Shown here: positions 32,823-41,286 of the stretch, piece by piece
Layout of the letters: every line of letters begins with the position of its first letter
Position numbering within the stretch: the first letter of the stretch is position 1
Assembly (NCBI GenBank): GCA_014192625.1
Contig: BJHM01000030.1
Location: forward strand, 1-46,179
Direction: 5' to 3'
Length of the DNA: 46,179 nt
From: Planctomycetota bacterium
GTDB lineage: Bacteria; Planctomycetota; UBA1135; UBA2386
Notes under the pieces: generated by a model
What the model was told of the DNA's origin: nothing
Database searches by the model: none
The model's input: the letters and a program-made list of their open reading frames with translations, nothing else
Translations under genes and position numbers: made by a program

Positions 32823-33385
32823 GTCCGCGGTTTTGGCAGATCCTGCGCACGGTGCACATCCACCTGTCGCTTTCGAGCTTCGTGCTGTTGCTGTTCTTCG
32901 GTGCTACTGGAGTGCTGCTGGTGCACGCCGAACGCTGGGGCCTCGACTTTGCGCATGCCGAGCACCGAGCCGGCACGCTGCCAGCGACGACGCTCGACAG
33001 CGATCGACTCGCGATTGTCGAGCAACTCCGCAAAGCAGGCGCGGTCGGCGGCGTGACCGACTACGACGACCGCGACGACGAACTGCGCATCACGTTTGAA
33101 CGGCCTAGCCAGCGCTGCGACGCACTGATCAAGAAGCCCTTTGGCGAGTTTGAACTGACCATCGAGTCGCGCGGACCTTGGGCACTGATGCTCGATCTGC
33201 ACACCGGCAAAGGCGGCGACCTGTGGTGGCTCGCGATCGACCTTGCAGGACTACTCTGGATCTTCGTCGCGTTGACCGGCCTTGGCCTCTGGCTGCAGTT
33301 GAAAAAGCGGCGCAACACAGGCTTGTTCTGGCTCGGGTTGGGCCTCGTCATCAGCGTTCTTTGCTACCTGTGCCTCGCGCCATAG
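32819..33385 (+). CDS. PepSY-type membrane protein coupled to apbE
   Basis: 188 residues starting at a GTG that overlaps the ApbE stop (GTGA), with AAGGGGAG about 8 nt upstream as ribosome site. TM1 (about 15-38, SSFVLLLFFGATGVLLVHAE) has the PepSY-associated helix pattern. A periplasmic segment (about 40-125) ends in the LMLDLHTGK loop that typically precedes the second TM pair, and TM helices follow at about 137-157 and 166-186. This matches the small PepSY/PepSY_TM proteins found with ApbE and DUF2271 in envelope flavin-based electron transfer clusters. No heme ligands or quinone motif can be assigned with confidence. No strict flavinylation motif was seen in it. Confidence 0.75.
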   Translation: MSPRFWQILRTVHIHLSLSSFVLLLFFGATGVLLVHAERWGLDFAHAEHRAGTLPATTLDSDRLAIVEQLRKAGAVGGVTDYDDRDDELRITFERPSQRCDALIKKPFGEFELTIESRGPWALMLDLHTGKGGDLWWLAIDLAGLLWIFVALTGLGLWLQLKKRRNTGLFWLGLGLVISVLCYLCLAP

Positions 33386-33444
33386 TTGACGCCAAGCAGA
33401 CTGCTGGTACAAAACGAGGCCGCCGAAAATAGCCTCCGCATACG

Positions 33445-34728
33445 TTGTCCCTGCACAAGACCGCCCCACCCCTGCGTATCGCCGTCTGGCACAACCTGCC
33501 GAGTGGCGGCGGCAAGCGAGCACTTTGGCAACACGTACGCGGCCTCGTTCAGTGCGGCCACCACGTGACCGCGTTCTGTCCAGAGAGTGCGGCGGGCGGT
33601 TACCTGCCGCTCGACAGCCTGTGCACGGTGCACGCGTTACCGCTGCCGGCCAATAAAAAGCCCTTTGCGCCACGCTTCCTTCGTTGGTGGGCCGAGGCGC
33701 GACTCGCTGCGGCCCGCATCGCTTCGCACCGCGCGCATGCACAGTTGGTCGCCGCGCAAATCGCACAAGGTCACTTCGATGTGCTGTTCGCGAACTCCTG
33801 CACAGAATTCGCGGTGCCTGCGATCGGCCGCTATGTGCCGCTGCCACGCGTGCTCTATCTCGGGGAGCCGCGGCGACAGTTTTATGAAGCGCAGCCAGAC
33901 CTGCTCTTTCTGGCACCAAAGCCGGCGGCAGGCGCGGCCACCTGTGGGATCAAGGCACTCAGCAACAGCGGCAAGGCGCTGTTTGCCACACGCCTCCTCA
34001 TGCGTGAAGAGCGCGACAACGCGGCACTGTTTGACCGCATCCTTTGCAACTCCGCGTTTAGCCGCGAAAGCATCCTGCGCGCCTTCGGCATCGAGTCCGA
34101 AGTCTGCCTGCTAGGCATCGACAGCGATCGTTTCCAGCCGGTCTTTGACGAGGCCAAAGCCATCGCCGGGCCGTTCGTCATCGGCCTTGGCGCCATCCAA
34201 CCGCACAAGGGCATCGACCGCGCGATCCTGGCAGTTGCGGCGTTGCCCGCCAATTTGCGACCGCGCCTGCTCTGGATCGGCAACGATGAAGGTGCCGCGT
34301 ATCGCACGGCAATGGAACAGCTCGCCGCAAACCAGCAGGTCGCCTTGCAGTTCCGCACGCAAGTCACTGACTTTGAGTTGGTGCGTTGTTTGTCGAGCGC
34401 TCTGGCGCTGCTGTATACCTCGCGGCTCGAACCCTTTGGCCTTGCACCATTGGAGGCCAACGCCTGCGGCACGCCGGTCATCGCCATTGCCGAAGGCGGC
34501 GTCCGCGAGAGCCTCATCGATGGTGAGAACGGGCTTTTGGTCGCAGATGCAAAGCCACAAACCATCGCCGCGGCAATGCTCCGCCTGCTTCAGGAGCCAG
34601 CCCTTTTGCAAGCACTACGCAGCCAATGCCGGGCAGCCGTAGTCGATCGCTTTTCGCTCGCTGCCGCCGATGCGCGCCTCGTGGCTGCGCTGCGCAGCAC
34701 CATCGCAGCAGCTTCGAAAGCGCGCTGA
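33445..34728 (+). CDS. Glycosyltransferase family 4
   Basis: 427-residue GT-B fold retaining glycosyltransferase. The N-terminal domain starts RIAVWHNLPSGGGKRAL, with the glycine-rich loop at about 19-23. The C-terminal domain has GLGAIQPHKGIDRAILAV (about 246-263), LLYTSRLEPFGLAPLEANAC (about 324-343), with the E-x7-E catalytic motif spanning EPFGLAPLE, and TPVIAIAEGGVRESLIDGENG. It should transfer a sugar from a nucleotide donor to an envelope or secreted acceptor. No ATG occurs near the expected N-terminus and the TTG at 33445 is used. It ends 31 bp before a strong hairpin. No other glycan genes are adjacent, so the acceptor is unknown. Confidence 0.88.
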   Translation: MSLHKTAPPLRIAVWHNLPSGGGKRALWQHVRGLVQCGHHVTAFCPESAAGGYLPLDSLCTVHALPLPANKKPFAPRFLRWWAEARLAAARIASHRAHAQLVAAQIAQGHFDVLFANSCTEFAVPAIGRYVPLPRVLYLGEPRRQFYEAQPDLLFLAPKPAAGAATCGIKALSNSGKALFATRLLMREERDNAALFDRILCNSAFSRESILRAFGIESEVCLLGIDSDRFQPVFDEAKAIAGPFVIGLGAIQPHKGIDRAILAVAALPANLRPRLLWIGNDEGAAYRTAMEQLAANQQVALQFRTQVTDFELVRCLSSALALLYTSRLEPFGLAPLEANACGTPVIAIAEGGVRESLIDGENGLLVADAKPQTIAAAMLRLLQEPALLQALRSQCRAAVVDRFSLAAADARLVAALRSTIAAASKAR

Positions 34729-34759
34729 GTTGCGTGGTTTTCGCGGCTACCCCGCCAAT

Positions 34760-34784
34760 TCTCGCAGGCGGCGAACGCCTGCGA
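34760..34784 (+). terminator. Hairpin after glycosyltransferase gene
   Basis: Perfect 10-bp stem CTCGCAGGCG (34760-34769) and CGCCTGCGAG (34775-34784) with a 5-nt loop (GCGAA), lying between the glycosyltransferase stop and a convergent tRNA gene. No T-tract follows, so termination is inferred from position and stem strength. Confidence 0.55.
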
Positions 34785-34808
34785 GCCGTGATCGCGGGCC
34801 GACAGTAA

Positions 34809-34882
34809 TACGCCCGGCAGGAGTCGAACCTGCGACCCCCGCTTTAGGAAAGCGGTGCTCTATCCAACTGAGCTACGGGCGC
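34809..34882 (-). tRNA. tRNA-Arg (anticodon CCT)
   Basis: Full cloverleaf on the minus strand. The acceptor stem is GCGCCCG with CGGGCGT (one G-U pair). The D arm is GCTC...GAGC. The anticodon stem is CCGCT/AGCGG with loop TTCCTAA, giving anticodon CCT (reads AGG). The T arm contains GGTTCGACTCC-type sequence. CCA is not encoded; the sequence after the discriminator A is TTACTG. Confidence 0.95.
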
Positions 34883-34939
34883 GCGCGGAGCAAAACGCTA
34901 CCCGATGGACTGAAAAGCACACGGGCACCAAAAGCAAAA

Positions 34940-34973
34940 CAGCCGGGCAGAGGAGCGATCCTCGGTCCGGCTG
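34940..34973 (-). terminator. Intrinsic terminator between the tRNA genes
   Basis: Interrupted stem: CAGCCGG (34940-34946) with CCGGCTG (34967-34973), and inside it GAGGA (34950-34954) with TCCTC (34959-34963), loop GCGA. On the minus strand it is followed by TTTTGCTTTTGG, and on the plus strand by CTTTTG, so it is best suited to end the tRNA-Gly transcript but may act in both directions. Confidence 0.75.
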
Positions 34974-34983
34974 CTTTTGAGAC

Positions 34984-35058
34984 TGGAGCGGGTGAAGAGA
35001 TTCGAACTCTCGACCCTCACGTTGGCAACGTGATGCTCTACCACTGAGCTACACCCGC
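34984..35058 (-). tRNA. tRNA-Gly (anticodon GCC)
   Basis: Full cloverleaf on the minus strand. The acceptor stem is GCGGGTG with CACCCGC. The anticodon stem is TCACG/CGTGA with loop TTGCCAA, giving GCC. The T arm contains GTTCGAATC. The 3' end CCA is encoded (complement of 34984-34986), unlike the adjacent tRNA-Arg. Confidence 0.96.
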
Positions 35059-35242
35059 GCATGACTCAAAGAGACCCAGCCAGCGACTTCGGCTGCACTT
35101 TTTGGTACGCGCCGTTGACCTCTGGGCTAAGGGACGGACAGTCGTATAAATCTGCCCCTTGGAAGTCAAGCGCGCGAACGACCTTCCTTTTGAAGGACCT
35201 ACTCCGGCGAGAGCGGCCGAGAATGTTGTCGTGCCCCTTGGC

Positions 35243-37036
35243 ATGGACACCTTTTCGCAACTGCTCGACGCGCAAGTTCGCGGCCATGGTGAGCGAGTCT
35301 TTTTACCACGTCGTCGTGCCCGGGTAGTCGAGCCGGTGACCTTCCGCCGCTTGGTGGCGGATGTGGAACTGGTGGCACTCGGCCTCGTGTCGCTTGGCAT
35401 AAAGCACGGCGACCGCATCGGGCTGTTGGCCGAAAATCGCTACGAGTGGCTGCTCGCGGATCTCGGCGCGATTTATTTTGGTGCCGTCGATGTGCCACGC
35501 GGCAGCGACACGTCGCCGATCGAGATGGTGTTTATCCTCCGTCACTCTGGTGCGCGCGCGACCTTTGTCGAAGACGACCAGACAGCGACTCTCGTGCTCG
35601 AAAAGAAAACGGAGCTACCCGAACTGCGCCACGTGATCACGCTGTCGGATAGCACCAAGGTAAAGGGCGTCATCACGATGCCTGACTTGATGAGCCGCGG
35701 CCGCCACCTGTTGTCGATCGACAAAACTCGACTGCGCATGCTCAGCAGCGCCGTTCGCTCCGACGATCTGATGACCATCGTCTATACGAGCGGCACCACC
35801 GCCGACCCCAAAGGTGTGATGCTGACGCACGGCAATGTGCTGTCCAACATGCGGAACGTGAACGCCGTGTTGCAGATCAGCAGCAGCGACAACTGCTTGT
35901 CAGTGCTGCCGGCGTGGCACATGTATGAACGGATGCTCGACTACGTGGTGCTCGCGGCCGGTGGTCAATTGGTCTACACGGACCGTCGGCACATCAAAGA
36001 AGACTTGCAGCAGGTAGCGCCGACGACGTTTGCCGCAGTGCCGCGCATTTGGGAGACGATTTACGACGGCATCACCAGCCACGCGCACAAGCTCGGAGGC
36101 GTAAAGGGCAAACTACTGCGCATGGCACTGCGCGTGAGTCGCGCCGTTGGTAGTGGCCGCGCAACACTAATGCAGCGACTCTGCCACCGAATGCTGCGCG
36201 ACAACGTGATCAAGAAGCTGCGGTCGATCACTGGTAGCCGGCTGCGACTGGCGGTCAGCGGCGGCGGCGCGTTGCCGCTGCATGTCGACGAAACACTGCT
36301 CGGCATCGGCATTCCATTGCTCAATGGCTACGGCCTGACGGAGACCAGCCCGGTCGCCGCAGTGCGCCTGCCAAACGCGAACGCGCCGGGGATGATTGGC
36401 CCGCCGATCCCGGAAACCGAAATCGAGGCGCGCGACCTCGCGGGCGTTCGAATCGCCAACGGGCAGACTGGCGTGCTATGGATCCGCGGCCCGCAGGTGA
36501 TGCGCGGCTACTACGACAACCCGAAGAAGACCGCCGAAGTGCTGGATGAGGACGGCTGGTTCAACTCCGGCGATCTGGGCCAGATCGACGCACGCGGCAA
36601 CGTGTGGATCACGGGCCGCGCCAAGGACACGATCGTGCTCGCGAACGGCGAGAACGTGGAGCCCGTGCCGATCGAGGCCGCGATCAAGCAATCGCCATTC
36701 GTCGAACAGGTGGTCTGCTTTGGCCAGGATCAAAAGACGGTGGCCGTCTTGATCGTGCCGATCCTCGATCTTTTAGAGCAGCACATCAGCAAGAACCTCT
36801 GGGACGTGCGCGACGGCGTGATCTGCGGCCGAGCGGTGCGCGACCTTTTGCGCATCGAACTCGACCGGCTGGTCTGCCGCGAAACCGGCTTCCGCCCCTG
36901 CGATCACATTGCCAACTTCTGCGTGCTGACTGAGCCACTCACGATTGAGAACGGGCTCATGACGCAGACCCTGAAGATCCGCCGCCACAAGGTGCAGCAG
37001 CACTACCAGCGCATCATCGCAGCACTGTTCCACTGA
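35243..37036 (+). CDS. Long-chain acyl-CoA synthetase (AMP-forming)
   Basis: 597-residue ANL-superfamily ligase that activates fatty acids with ATP and CoA. The P-loop is VYTSGTTADPKGVMLTHGN; its Thr-Ala-Asp replaces the usual Thr-Gly-x-Pro context. LSVLPAWHMYERML, NGYGLTETSPVAAVRLP and WFNSGDLGQID follow. The hinge segment is ITGRAKDTIVLANGENVEP, and the C-terminal lysine region is NGLMTQTLKIRRHKV. The acyl-binding insert and overall length fit FadD15/FAA1-like long-chain synthetases. ATG at 35243 starts just before the first conserved helix; TTG (35159) and GTG (35231) starts are also in frame. It could feed the hydratase and dehydrogenase at the window's left end. Its last 23 bp overlap the convergent thiD gene. 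Confidence 0.9.
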   Translation: MDTFSQLLDAQVRGHGERVFLPRRRARVVEPVTFRRLVADVELVALGLVSLGIKHGDRIGLLAENRYEWLLADLGAIYFGAVDVPRGSDTSPIEMVFILRHSGARATFVEDDQTATLVLEKKTELPELRHVITLSDSTKVKGVITMPDLMSRGRHLLSIDKTRLRMLSSAVRSDDLMTIVYTSGTTADPKGVMLTHGNVLSNMRNVNAVLQISSSDNCLSVLPAWHMYERMLDYVVLAAGGQLVYTDRRHIKEDLQQVAPTTFAAVPRIWETIYDGITSHAHKLGGVKGKLLRMALRVSRAVGSGRATLMQRLCHRMLRDNVIKKLRSITGSRLRLAVSGGGALPLHVDETLLGIGIPLLNGYGLTETSPVAAVRLPNANAPGMIGPPIPETEIEARDLAGVRIANGQTGVLWIRGPQVMRGYYDNPKKTAEVLDEDGWFNSGDLGQIDARGNVWITGRAKDTIVLANGENVEPVPIEAAIKQSPFVEQVVCFGQDQKTVAVLIVPILDLLEQHISKNLWDVRDGVICGRAVRDLLRIELDRLVCRETGFRPCDHIANFCVLTEPLTIENGLMTQTLKIRRHKVQQHYQRIIAALFH

Positions 37037-37796
37037 CGAGCTGCAGCGGCCGCGGGTGGGCTGCTGCTTGCTCCAGTGCCATCGCCGACAAACAGCGTTG
37101 CACGTAGTCGATCGCCAACTGCACCGCAGTGGTGAGCGAATGACCCTGCACCAGCAACGCCGCAAGACTCGACGCAAGCGCACAACCGGTGCCGTGCACC
37201 GAACCAACCAGCAGCCGCTGGTGCTGATACCGCTGCACGCCATCCTGAAAAGCCAGCTCATCCTGCAGAGTAGCGCCGGCCCCATGACCACCCTTGGTCA
37301 GCACCGAACTACAGCCGCTCGCAAAGCTGCGCGCCAAGGGCTCGTCGCCAAACACCGCCGCTAGCTCGAGCAGGTTTGGCGTGAACACGGTCGCCAATGG
37401 CACCAGTTGTTGGCGATAGGACTTGGCCAGCGCCACCGGCGAGTCGTAGCCGCCAGCCGTCGCAGACAGCACCGGGTCCACCACAATCGGCACGTGCTGC
37501 GCAAATGGCGATAACCACTCGGCAAGCCAATCTGCTTGCCCAGCCGACGCAAGCAGTCCGAGCTTGATCGCGTGGATCGGGCCATCGGCGATCGCAGCAG
37601 TCAACGCTGCGCGCACCAGATCGTCCGCCACCGGCTCGCAGCGGGTAAAGCCAAAACGATTCTGCACCGTCAGCGCGGTGACGATTGGCAGTGCCTGCGC
37701 GCCGTGCAATTGCAGCACGCGTGCATCCGCAGTGATGCCAGCCCCACCGCTAGGATCGAGCCCCCCGATCACCAGAATGCGCGCAACAGTCACCAT
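37014..37796 (-). CDS. thiD: Hydroxymethylpyrimidine (phosphate) kinase
   Basis: 260-residue ribokinase-fold enzyme that phosphorylates HMP and HMP-P for thiamine synthesis. The N-terminal GGLDPSGGAGITAD (7-20) is the ThiD signature. VTALTVQNRFGF holds the pyrimidine pocket, IVVDPVLSATAGG the phosphate site, and SVHGTGCALASSLAALL the anion hole with its catalytic Asp position replaced by a His-Gly-Thr-Gly-Cys form; GTGC is standard for the family. ATG at 37796 is preferred; a start at 37826 would add ten residues. No other thiamine gene or TPP riboswitch was seen. It appears to be the last gene of a three-gene minus-strand run. Confidence 0.9.
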   Translation of the reverse strand: MVTVARILVIGGLDPSGGAGITADARVLQLHGAQALPIVTALTVQNRFGFTRCEPVADDLVRAALTAAIADGPIHAIKLGLLASAGQADWLAEWLSPFAQHVPIVVDPVLSATAGGYDSPVALAKSYRQQLVPLATVFTPNLLELAAVFGDEPLARSFASGCSSVLTKGGHGAGATLQDELAFQDGVQRYQHQRLLVGSVHGTGCALASSLAALLVQGHSLTTAVQLAIDYVQRCLSAMALEQAAAHPRPLQLVSGTVLR

Positions 37797-37838
37797 CTGT
37801 GGCCAAAGGCTACCGAGCAACCGCACATTCGCAGCGTC

Positions 37839-38897
37839 TCAGTCGCCACGGTCAGCGAGCAATGTCGCGTTAGCACCCTCGAGACCGACGCTGCGCAGAA
37901 TGTTGCGTTCGAGGCGGCGCTCAAGGCGACGCAGCCCGCGCGTATCGGAACTGGCGAGCTGAATGCTGCCGCCCGCCACCGTGCCATGGCCACCGAAGGT
38001 GCCTTGCTCGCCGACCATCGCGGCACCGATCATTCGCCAGGCATCGCCGCCGGCATCGGTGCGCACCGAGACGAAATACGTATTGTCGACCAAGCCACCG
38101 CAAAACACCGCCGACACGCCCTGCATGCGCAGCAACAGGTCGGCAAATTCCGCCACCATTTCAACGCTCGCAATCACGCCCAGCGAACACATTGCAACGC
38201 TCCCATAGAGGCGCACCTTGCGCAGCGCCTCCTTCAGCGTGATGAAATACGCCGTCGGCAGTCGCGGCCGCGTGATCGTCACGAGCTTCTCGCGATCGAC
38301 TAGCGGAAACAGAAAGTCATAAGCCCGCATGTCCAGGTCACTGACGTTGCGCGACAGGTCCGCGGTGTCGGTCTTGATGCCGTAGATCAATGCCGTCGCA
38401 ACTTCGCAGCTTGGAATAAAACCAGCTTCGCGAAAGTAGGTCGTGACCAGCGAACTGGTGGCGCCGACTTCGCAGCGAACATCGCGAAACACCGGATTGA
38501 TGCCTGCAGGCGGGTTTTCCTGCACGTGATGATCGATGACGATGTCGACCTTGGCACCGACCGGAACGATCGTGTGGCCAAACCCCGGCTGAGTATCGAC
38601 CAGCGCCGCGCAGTCGAACGAAGCCGCGTCGATCTCGGCGATCGGTGTCATGTCGATAAACAGCTGGCGCACCATCTCCTGATTTTCAGCGCGCAGGATG
38701 CGGCCACTCAGAGCAAACCGGCTGTCAACCAGGCCTGCCAACGATGCGAAGTGGCGCAGGCCAATCGCAGCACCAAGGGAATCCGGATCCGGGTTGTTGT
38801 GCGTCAACACCAACAGTCGGCGCCGCCCACGCAGGAGGCAAAGCAATGCCTCAGTCTGCGCAATGGAACGAGGCAGCGACGTCTGCGAAGGGGTCAT
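37839..38897 (-). CDS. DHH/DHHA1 phosphoesterase (NrnA-like)
   Basis: 352-residue DHH-family phosphoesterase. Relatives such as NrnA degrade short oligoribonucleotides or cyclic dinucleotide products, or act on pAp. The metal-binding motifs are THNNPDPDSLGAA (32-44, with D-x-D), the LVDTQPG aspartate (about 109-115), and the eponymous IDHHVQ (about 131-136). The C-terminal DHHA1 domain shows GGHGTVAGGSIQ (about 307-318). Its spacing of 42 bp to thiD on the same strand and 41 bp from the TIM-barrel gene suggests one transcript. Exact substrate cannot be inferred from sequence. Confidence 0.87.
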   Translation of the reverse strand: MTPSQTSLPRSIAQTEALLCLLRGRRRLLVLTHNNPDPDSLGAAIGLRHFASLAGLVDSRFALSGRILRAENQEMVRQLFIDMTPIAEIDAASFDCAALVDTQPGFGHTIVPVGAKVDIVIDHHVQENPPAGINPVFRDVRCEVGATSSLVTTYFREAGFIPSCEVATALIYGIKTDTADLSRNVSDLDMRAYDFLFPLVDREKLVTITRPRLPTAYFITLKEALRKVRLYGSVAMCSLGVIASVEMVAEFADLLLRMQGVSAVFCGGLVDNTYFVSVRTDAGGDAWRMIGAAMVGEQGTFGGHGTVAGGSIQLASSDTRGLRRLERRLERNILRSVGLEGANATLLADRGD

Positions 38898-38938
38898 GGC
38901 GGATGGTCCACACTAAATCGACCACCCTGGCATCCGGC

Positions 38939-39832
38939 CTAGAGACCGAACTTATCCAAGAAGGCGTGCACCCCGGGGAGTTCCGTGCGATCCACGGATG
39001 GATCTAACTCCAAGGCTGCCACCAAGTCGCCGTGCGGCCGACGAAGATAGGACGCAAGCAGCGCATAGTCCACACCTCCAGCACCAGGCGGCAAATACAA
39101 GCCGTCGCCGCTCGCATCACCTAACGTGCATCCAAGGCAGACGTTAGCGAACTTATCGAGCCACATTCCCTGTGGTTCCGCAAGCACCTGTTCGCGGCGC
39201 GCAACGACTGCAGCATCGTGCCAGTAACCGACCTTCGCGCTGCCGAGATCCTCGATGATAGCGCCGATGCCATCGGCCCCACCGACCGTGCGAATGCTGC
39301 GGCCCGGGGTCAAACAGAACTTGATGGCCGGATAACTTTGGCAGAGTTCGAACACCACGCGGCACACGCGGTCGAGCGACGCAGTTAGCCCAGCATTGCG
39401 CCGCGCGCTCATCGCGCTGACCCGATCCTTTGGCCAAGTGGTCTGCGGATCGCCGAGATCTTCGACACCAATCTCGCCCAATAACGGCACCACGCCAGGT
39501 TCGAGGACCACCACGCGCGCGCCCACCACCGATGCCGTGGCAACTGCCTGTTGCACTGCGACCCGCACCAGTTGCTGATCCGTCTCCCGGTTGCTCGCCA
39601 TGCCGCCGTAAAAATTACCATCGTTGAGCACGCTGGTGACGCGCACTGCGGGGAACCGCACCGGCAGGTTGTCGGCCGCTTGCATGATCGCCGGCCAGGC
39701 CATCGTGCGCGGCGCCGGGCCCGGGACGATTCCTGCGAAGCCTTGGTCAAGGGTCCACAGCAATAGCCGCCGGGGATCCGCTGGACCGTGCACGGCCGCA
39801 AAACCAGCGCCGAGGTAGCGAACGACGGTCAT
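38939..39832 (-). CDS. Xylose isomerase-like TIM-barrel protein
   Basis: 297 residues with the alternating strand-helix pattern of the AP endonuclease 2 / sugar phosphate isomerase superfamily: YLGAGFAAVHG, FAGIVPGPAPRTM, VVGARVVVLEPG (about 107-118), IKFCLTPGRSIR (about 167-178), VGYWHDAAVVARREQ (about 200-214) and the closing LVAALELDPSV. The E in LEPG, and H and D in YWHDAA, are candidate metal ligands. It is distinct from the EboE-like barrel at 28991. No substrate can be named. It starts a three-gene minus-strand run with the DHH phosphoesterase and thiD, and is divergent from the coiled-coil gene. Confidence 0.7.
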   Translation of the reverse strand: MTVVRYLGAGFAAVHGPADPRRLLLWTLDQGFAGIVPGPAPRTMAWPAIMQAADNLPVRFPAVRVTSVLNDGNFYGGMASNRETDQQLVRVAVQQAVATASVVGARVVVLEPGVVPLLGEIGVEDLGDPQTTWPKDRVSAMSARRNAGLTASLDRVCRVVFELCQSYPAIKFCLTPGRSIRTVGGADGIGAIIEDLGSAKVGYWHDAAVVARREQVLAEPQGMWLDKFANVCLGCTLGDASGDGLYLPPGAGGVDYALLASYLRRPHGDLVAALELDPSVDRTELPGVHAFLDKFGL

Positions 39833-39924
39833 GCTAAAAGCCTCGAATCGGCCGACGACAAGTTATGGTGGGATGACACTGGCGGTAAGCATCCATGCCA
39901 AGGCGCAGCCGAGTCAACGCACCC

Positions 39925-40488
39925 ATGAACCAACTTGGCATAACCTTGCTCGCGTGCTGCATCAGCCTGCCCCTGGCAATCGCACAAGAGAAGCTGCCAC
40001 CGCTGCAAAGTTCGGTTGATCGCCTGCAGCAGAACCTCGCGCGTGTCGACGCCGTGCTGCAGAACCTGCGGACGCAGCACGGAGAGTTGGCAGCGGCGCG
40101 GCAATCAGAACAGCGACTCTCGCAGGCGCTGGCCGAGCGCGACCTCGAACTTGCGCAACTGCGCGCGATGCAGAAAGAGCAGCAGGCAACCACCGAAAAC
40201 CAATTGCGCGCGCTTGCACAGGAATGTGCCGAGTTGCGATCCAACCAGGCTGGCCAAAAACAGGCGGACACTTCGCTGCGCCTTGCGATCGAGCGCGAGC
40301 GGCAGACCGTTTTAGAGCTGCGTCAACAGACCACAGCGGCAATCACCGCGGCGCAGCAAGCCCAAAGCAAGAGCATCGACGATGCCGCGCTGCGCGCCGA
40401 GCTCACCGACCTAGGTGCGCAGATCGCCCGACTAAAACGCGAACTCGCATCGACAAAGAAACCGCCGCGCGTTCGAGAGCAGGCGTGA
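39925..40488 (+). CDS. Exported coiled-coil protein
   Basis: 187 residues: a signal peptide (MNQLGITLLACCISLPLAIA, 1-20) followed by a nearly continuous heptad-patterned, Gln/Ala/Glu/Arg-rich helix. Examples are SVDRLQQNLARVDAVLQNL, LAERDLELAQLRAMQKEQQ and LGAQIARLKRELAS. The C-terminus is short and basic. It is predicted to be a periplasmic coiled coil, perhaps a dimer. Such proteins often act as spacers or scaffolds; no specific family was recognised. The CC pair at 11-12 is within the signal core and is not a lipobox. It converges on the ECF sigma gene with 7 bp between stops. Confidence 0.75.
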   Translation: MNQLGITLLACCISLPLAIAQEKLPPLQSSVDRLQQNLARVDAVLQNLRTQHGELAAARQSEQRLSQALAERDLELAQLRAMQKEQQATTENQLRALAQECAELRSNQAGQKQADTSLRLAIERERQTVLELRQQTTAAITAAQQAQSKSIDDAALRAELTDLGAQIARLKRELASTKKPPRVREQA

Positions 40489-40495
40489 ACGCCGG

Positions 40496-41122
40496 CTACT
40501 GATCGGCAAACTGCGCGAGCAGTTCCTGCAGGCGCTGGACGGCGCGCATGTAGAGCGAGCGCACCGTCACTTCTTTCGTGTAGCCGAGTTCATGCATGAT
40601 CTCGGAATAGGGCTTGCCCTTGAACATGCGCAGCTCGATCACGCGCTGGTGCTTGTCGCTGAGCTTTTGCAACGCCGTATCGAGCGCGGAACGCAATTCC
40701 AGCAGCCGCACCAACATGCTCTGCCGCGGCAAGCGGTCATCCGCGAAGTGATCCCTGCCACCCGTCTCATCAAAATCACCGAGCTGTTTCTGCCGACCGC
40801 CGCCGCGCTTCTTGGCGCGCGTGCGCCGCCACGCATCGTTCAGCTTGCGCGCGGCAACCAACTTTACCCAGCCAGAGAACGACGCTTCGGGCTCGACCAC
40901 AAACTCATCGATGTCCTGCCACACCTGCAGCATCACATCCTGTGCAAGGTCTTCGATATTGCGATCCACGGGCATGTTCTGGCCCCGCAACGCATCCTCG
41001 ATCCACTTGTGCATCTTGGTATGCAGGTTGTTCCAGGACAGGTCATCAGAACCCTCATCCTGCACCTTCTGCACTGCGATCAGCGTGCTCGACAAAGGCC
41101 TCTTCTTTGGGTCATCCGCCAT
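40496..41122 (-). CDS. ECF-type RNA polymerase sigma factor
   Basis: 208-residue sigma-70 family factor with regions 2 and 4 only. Region 2 includes NIEDLAQDVMLQVWQDI (about 55-71) and FSGWVKLVAARKLNDAWRR (about 82-100). A basic linker (RAKKRGGGRQKQLGD) follows, then region 4 with LSDKHQRVIELRMFKGKPY and an HTH at about 165-195. The N-terminal extension (about 40 residues) is longer than in minimal ECF factors. No anti-sigma factor gene is adjacent, which is common in lineages with many orphan ECF factors. ATG at 41122 was chosen; an adjacent TTG at 41125 is in frame. Target promoters are unknown. Confidence 0.88.
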   Translation of the reverse strand: MADDPKKRPLSSTLIAVQKVQDEGSDDLSWNNLHTKMHKWIEDALRGQNMPVDRNIEDLAQDVMLQVWQDIDEFVVEPEASFSGWVKLVAARKLNDAWRRTRAKKRGGGRQKQLGDFDETGGRDHFADDRLPRQSMLVRLLELRSALDTALQKLSDKHQRVIELRMFKGKPYSEIMHELGYTKEVTVRSLYMRAVQRLQELLAQFADQ

Positions 41123-41286
41123 CAAAGTAGTCTAAGCCACCGGCCACTGAATGCGCCCGGTCTGCAGCAGCGGCCAAACCTGCGCGCCAAACCACGCGAC
41201 GTCGCGCGACGAAAGCAACGCAACTCTTCACATTTTCTAAAGCCTCTCGCCCTGTTGCAAAGCGGTACAAACGCTACCTTGCGCAC

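Noticed and set aside
37797-37838. TPP riboswitch upstream of thiD
   Set aside because: The gap to the upstream gene is only 42 bp and shows no THI-box sequence; thiD is probably read from an upstream promoter.
41196-41210. Overlapping palindromes GCGACGTCGC and GTCGCGCGAC between sigma factor and Ppx genes
   Set aside because: In GC-rich DNA such short CG palindromes are expected by chance, and no repeat copy or other support was found.
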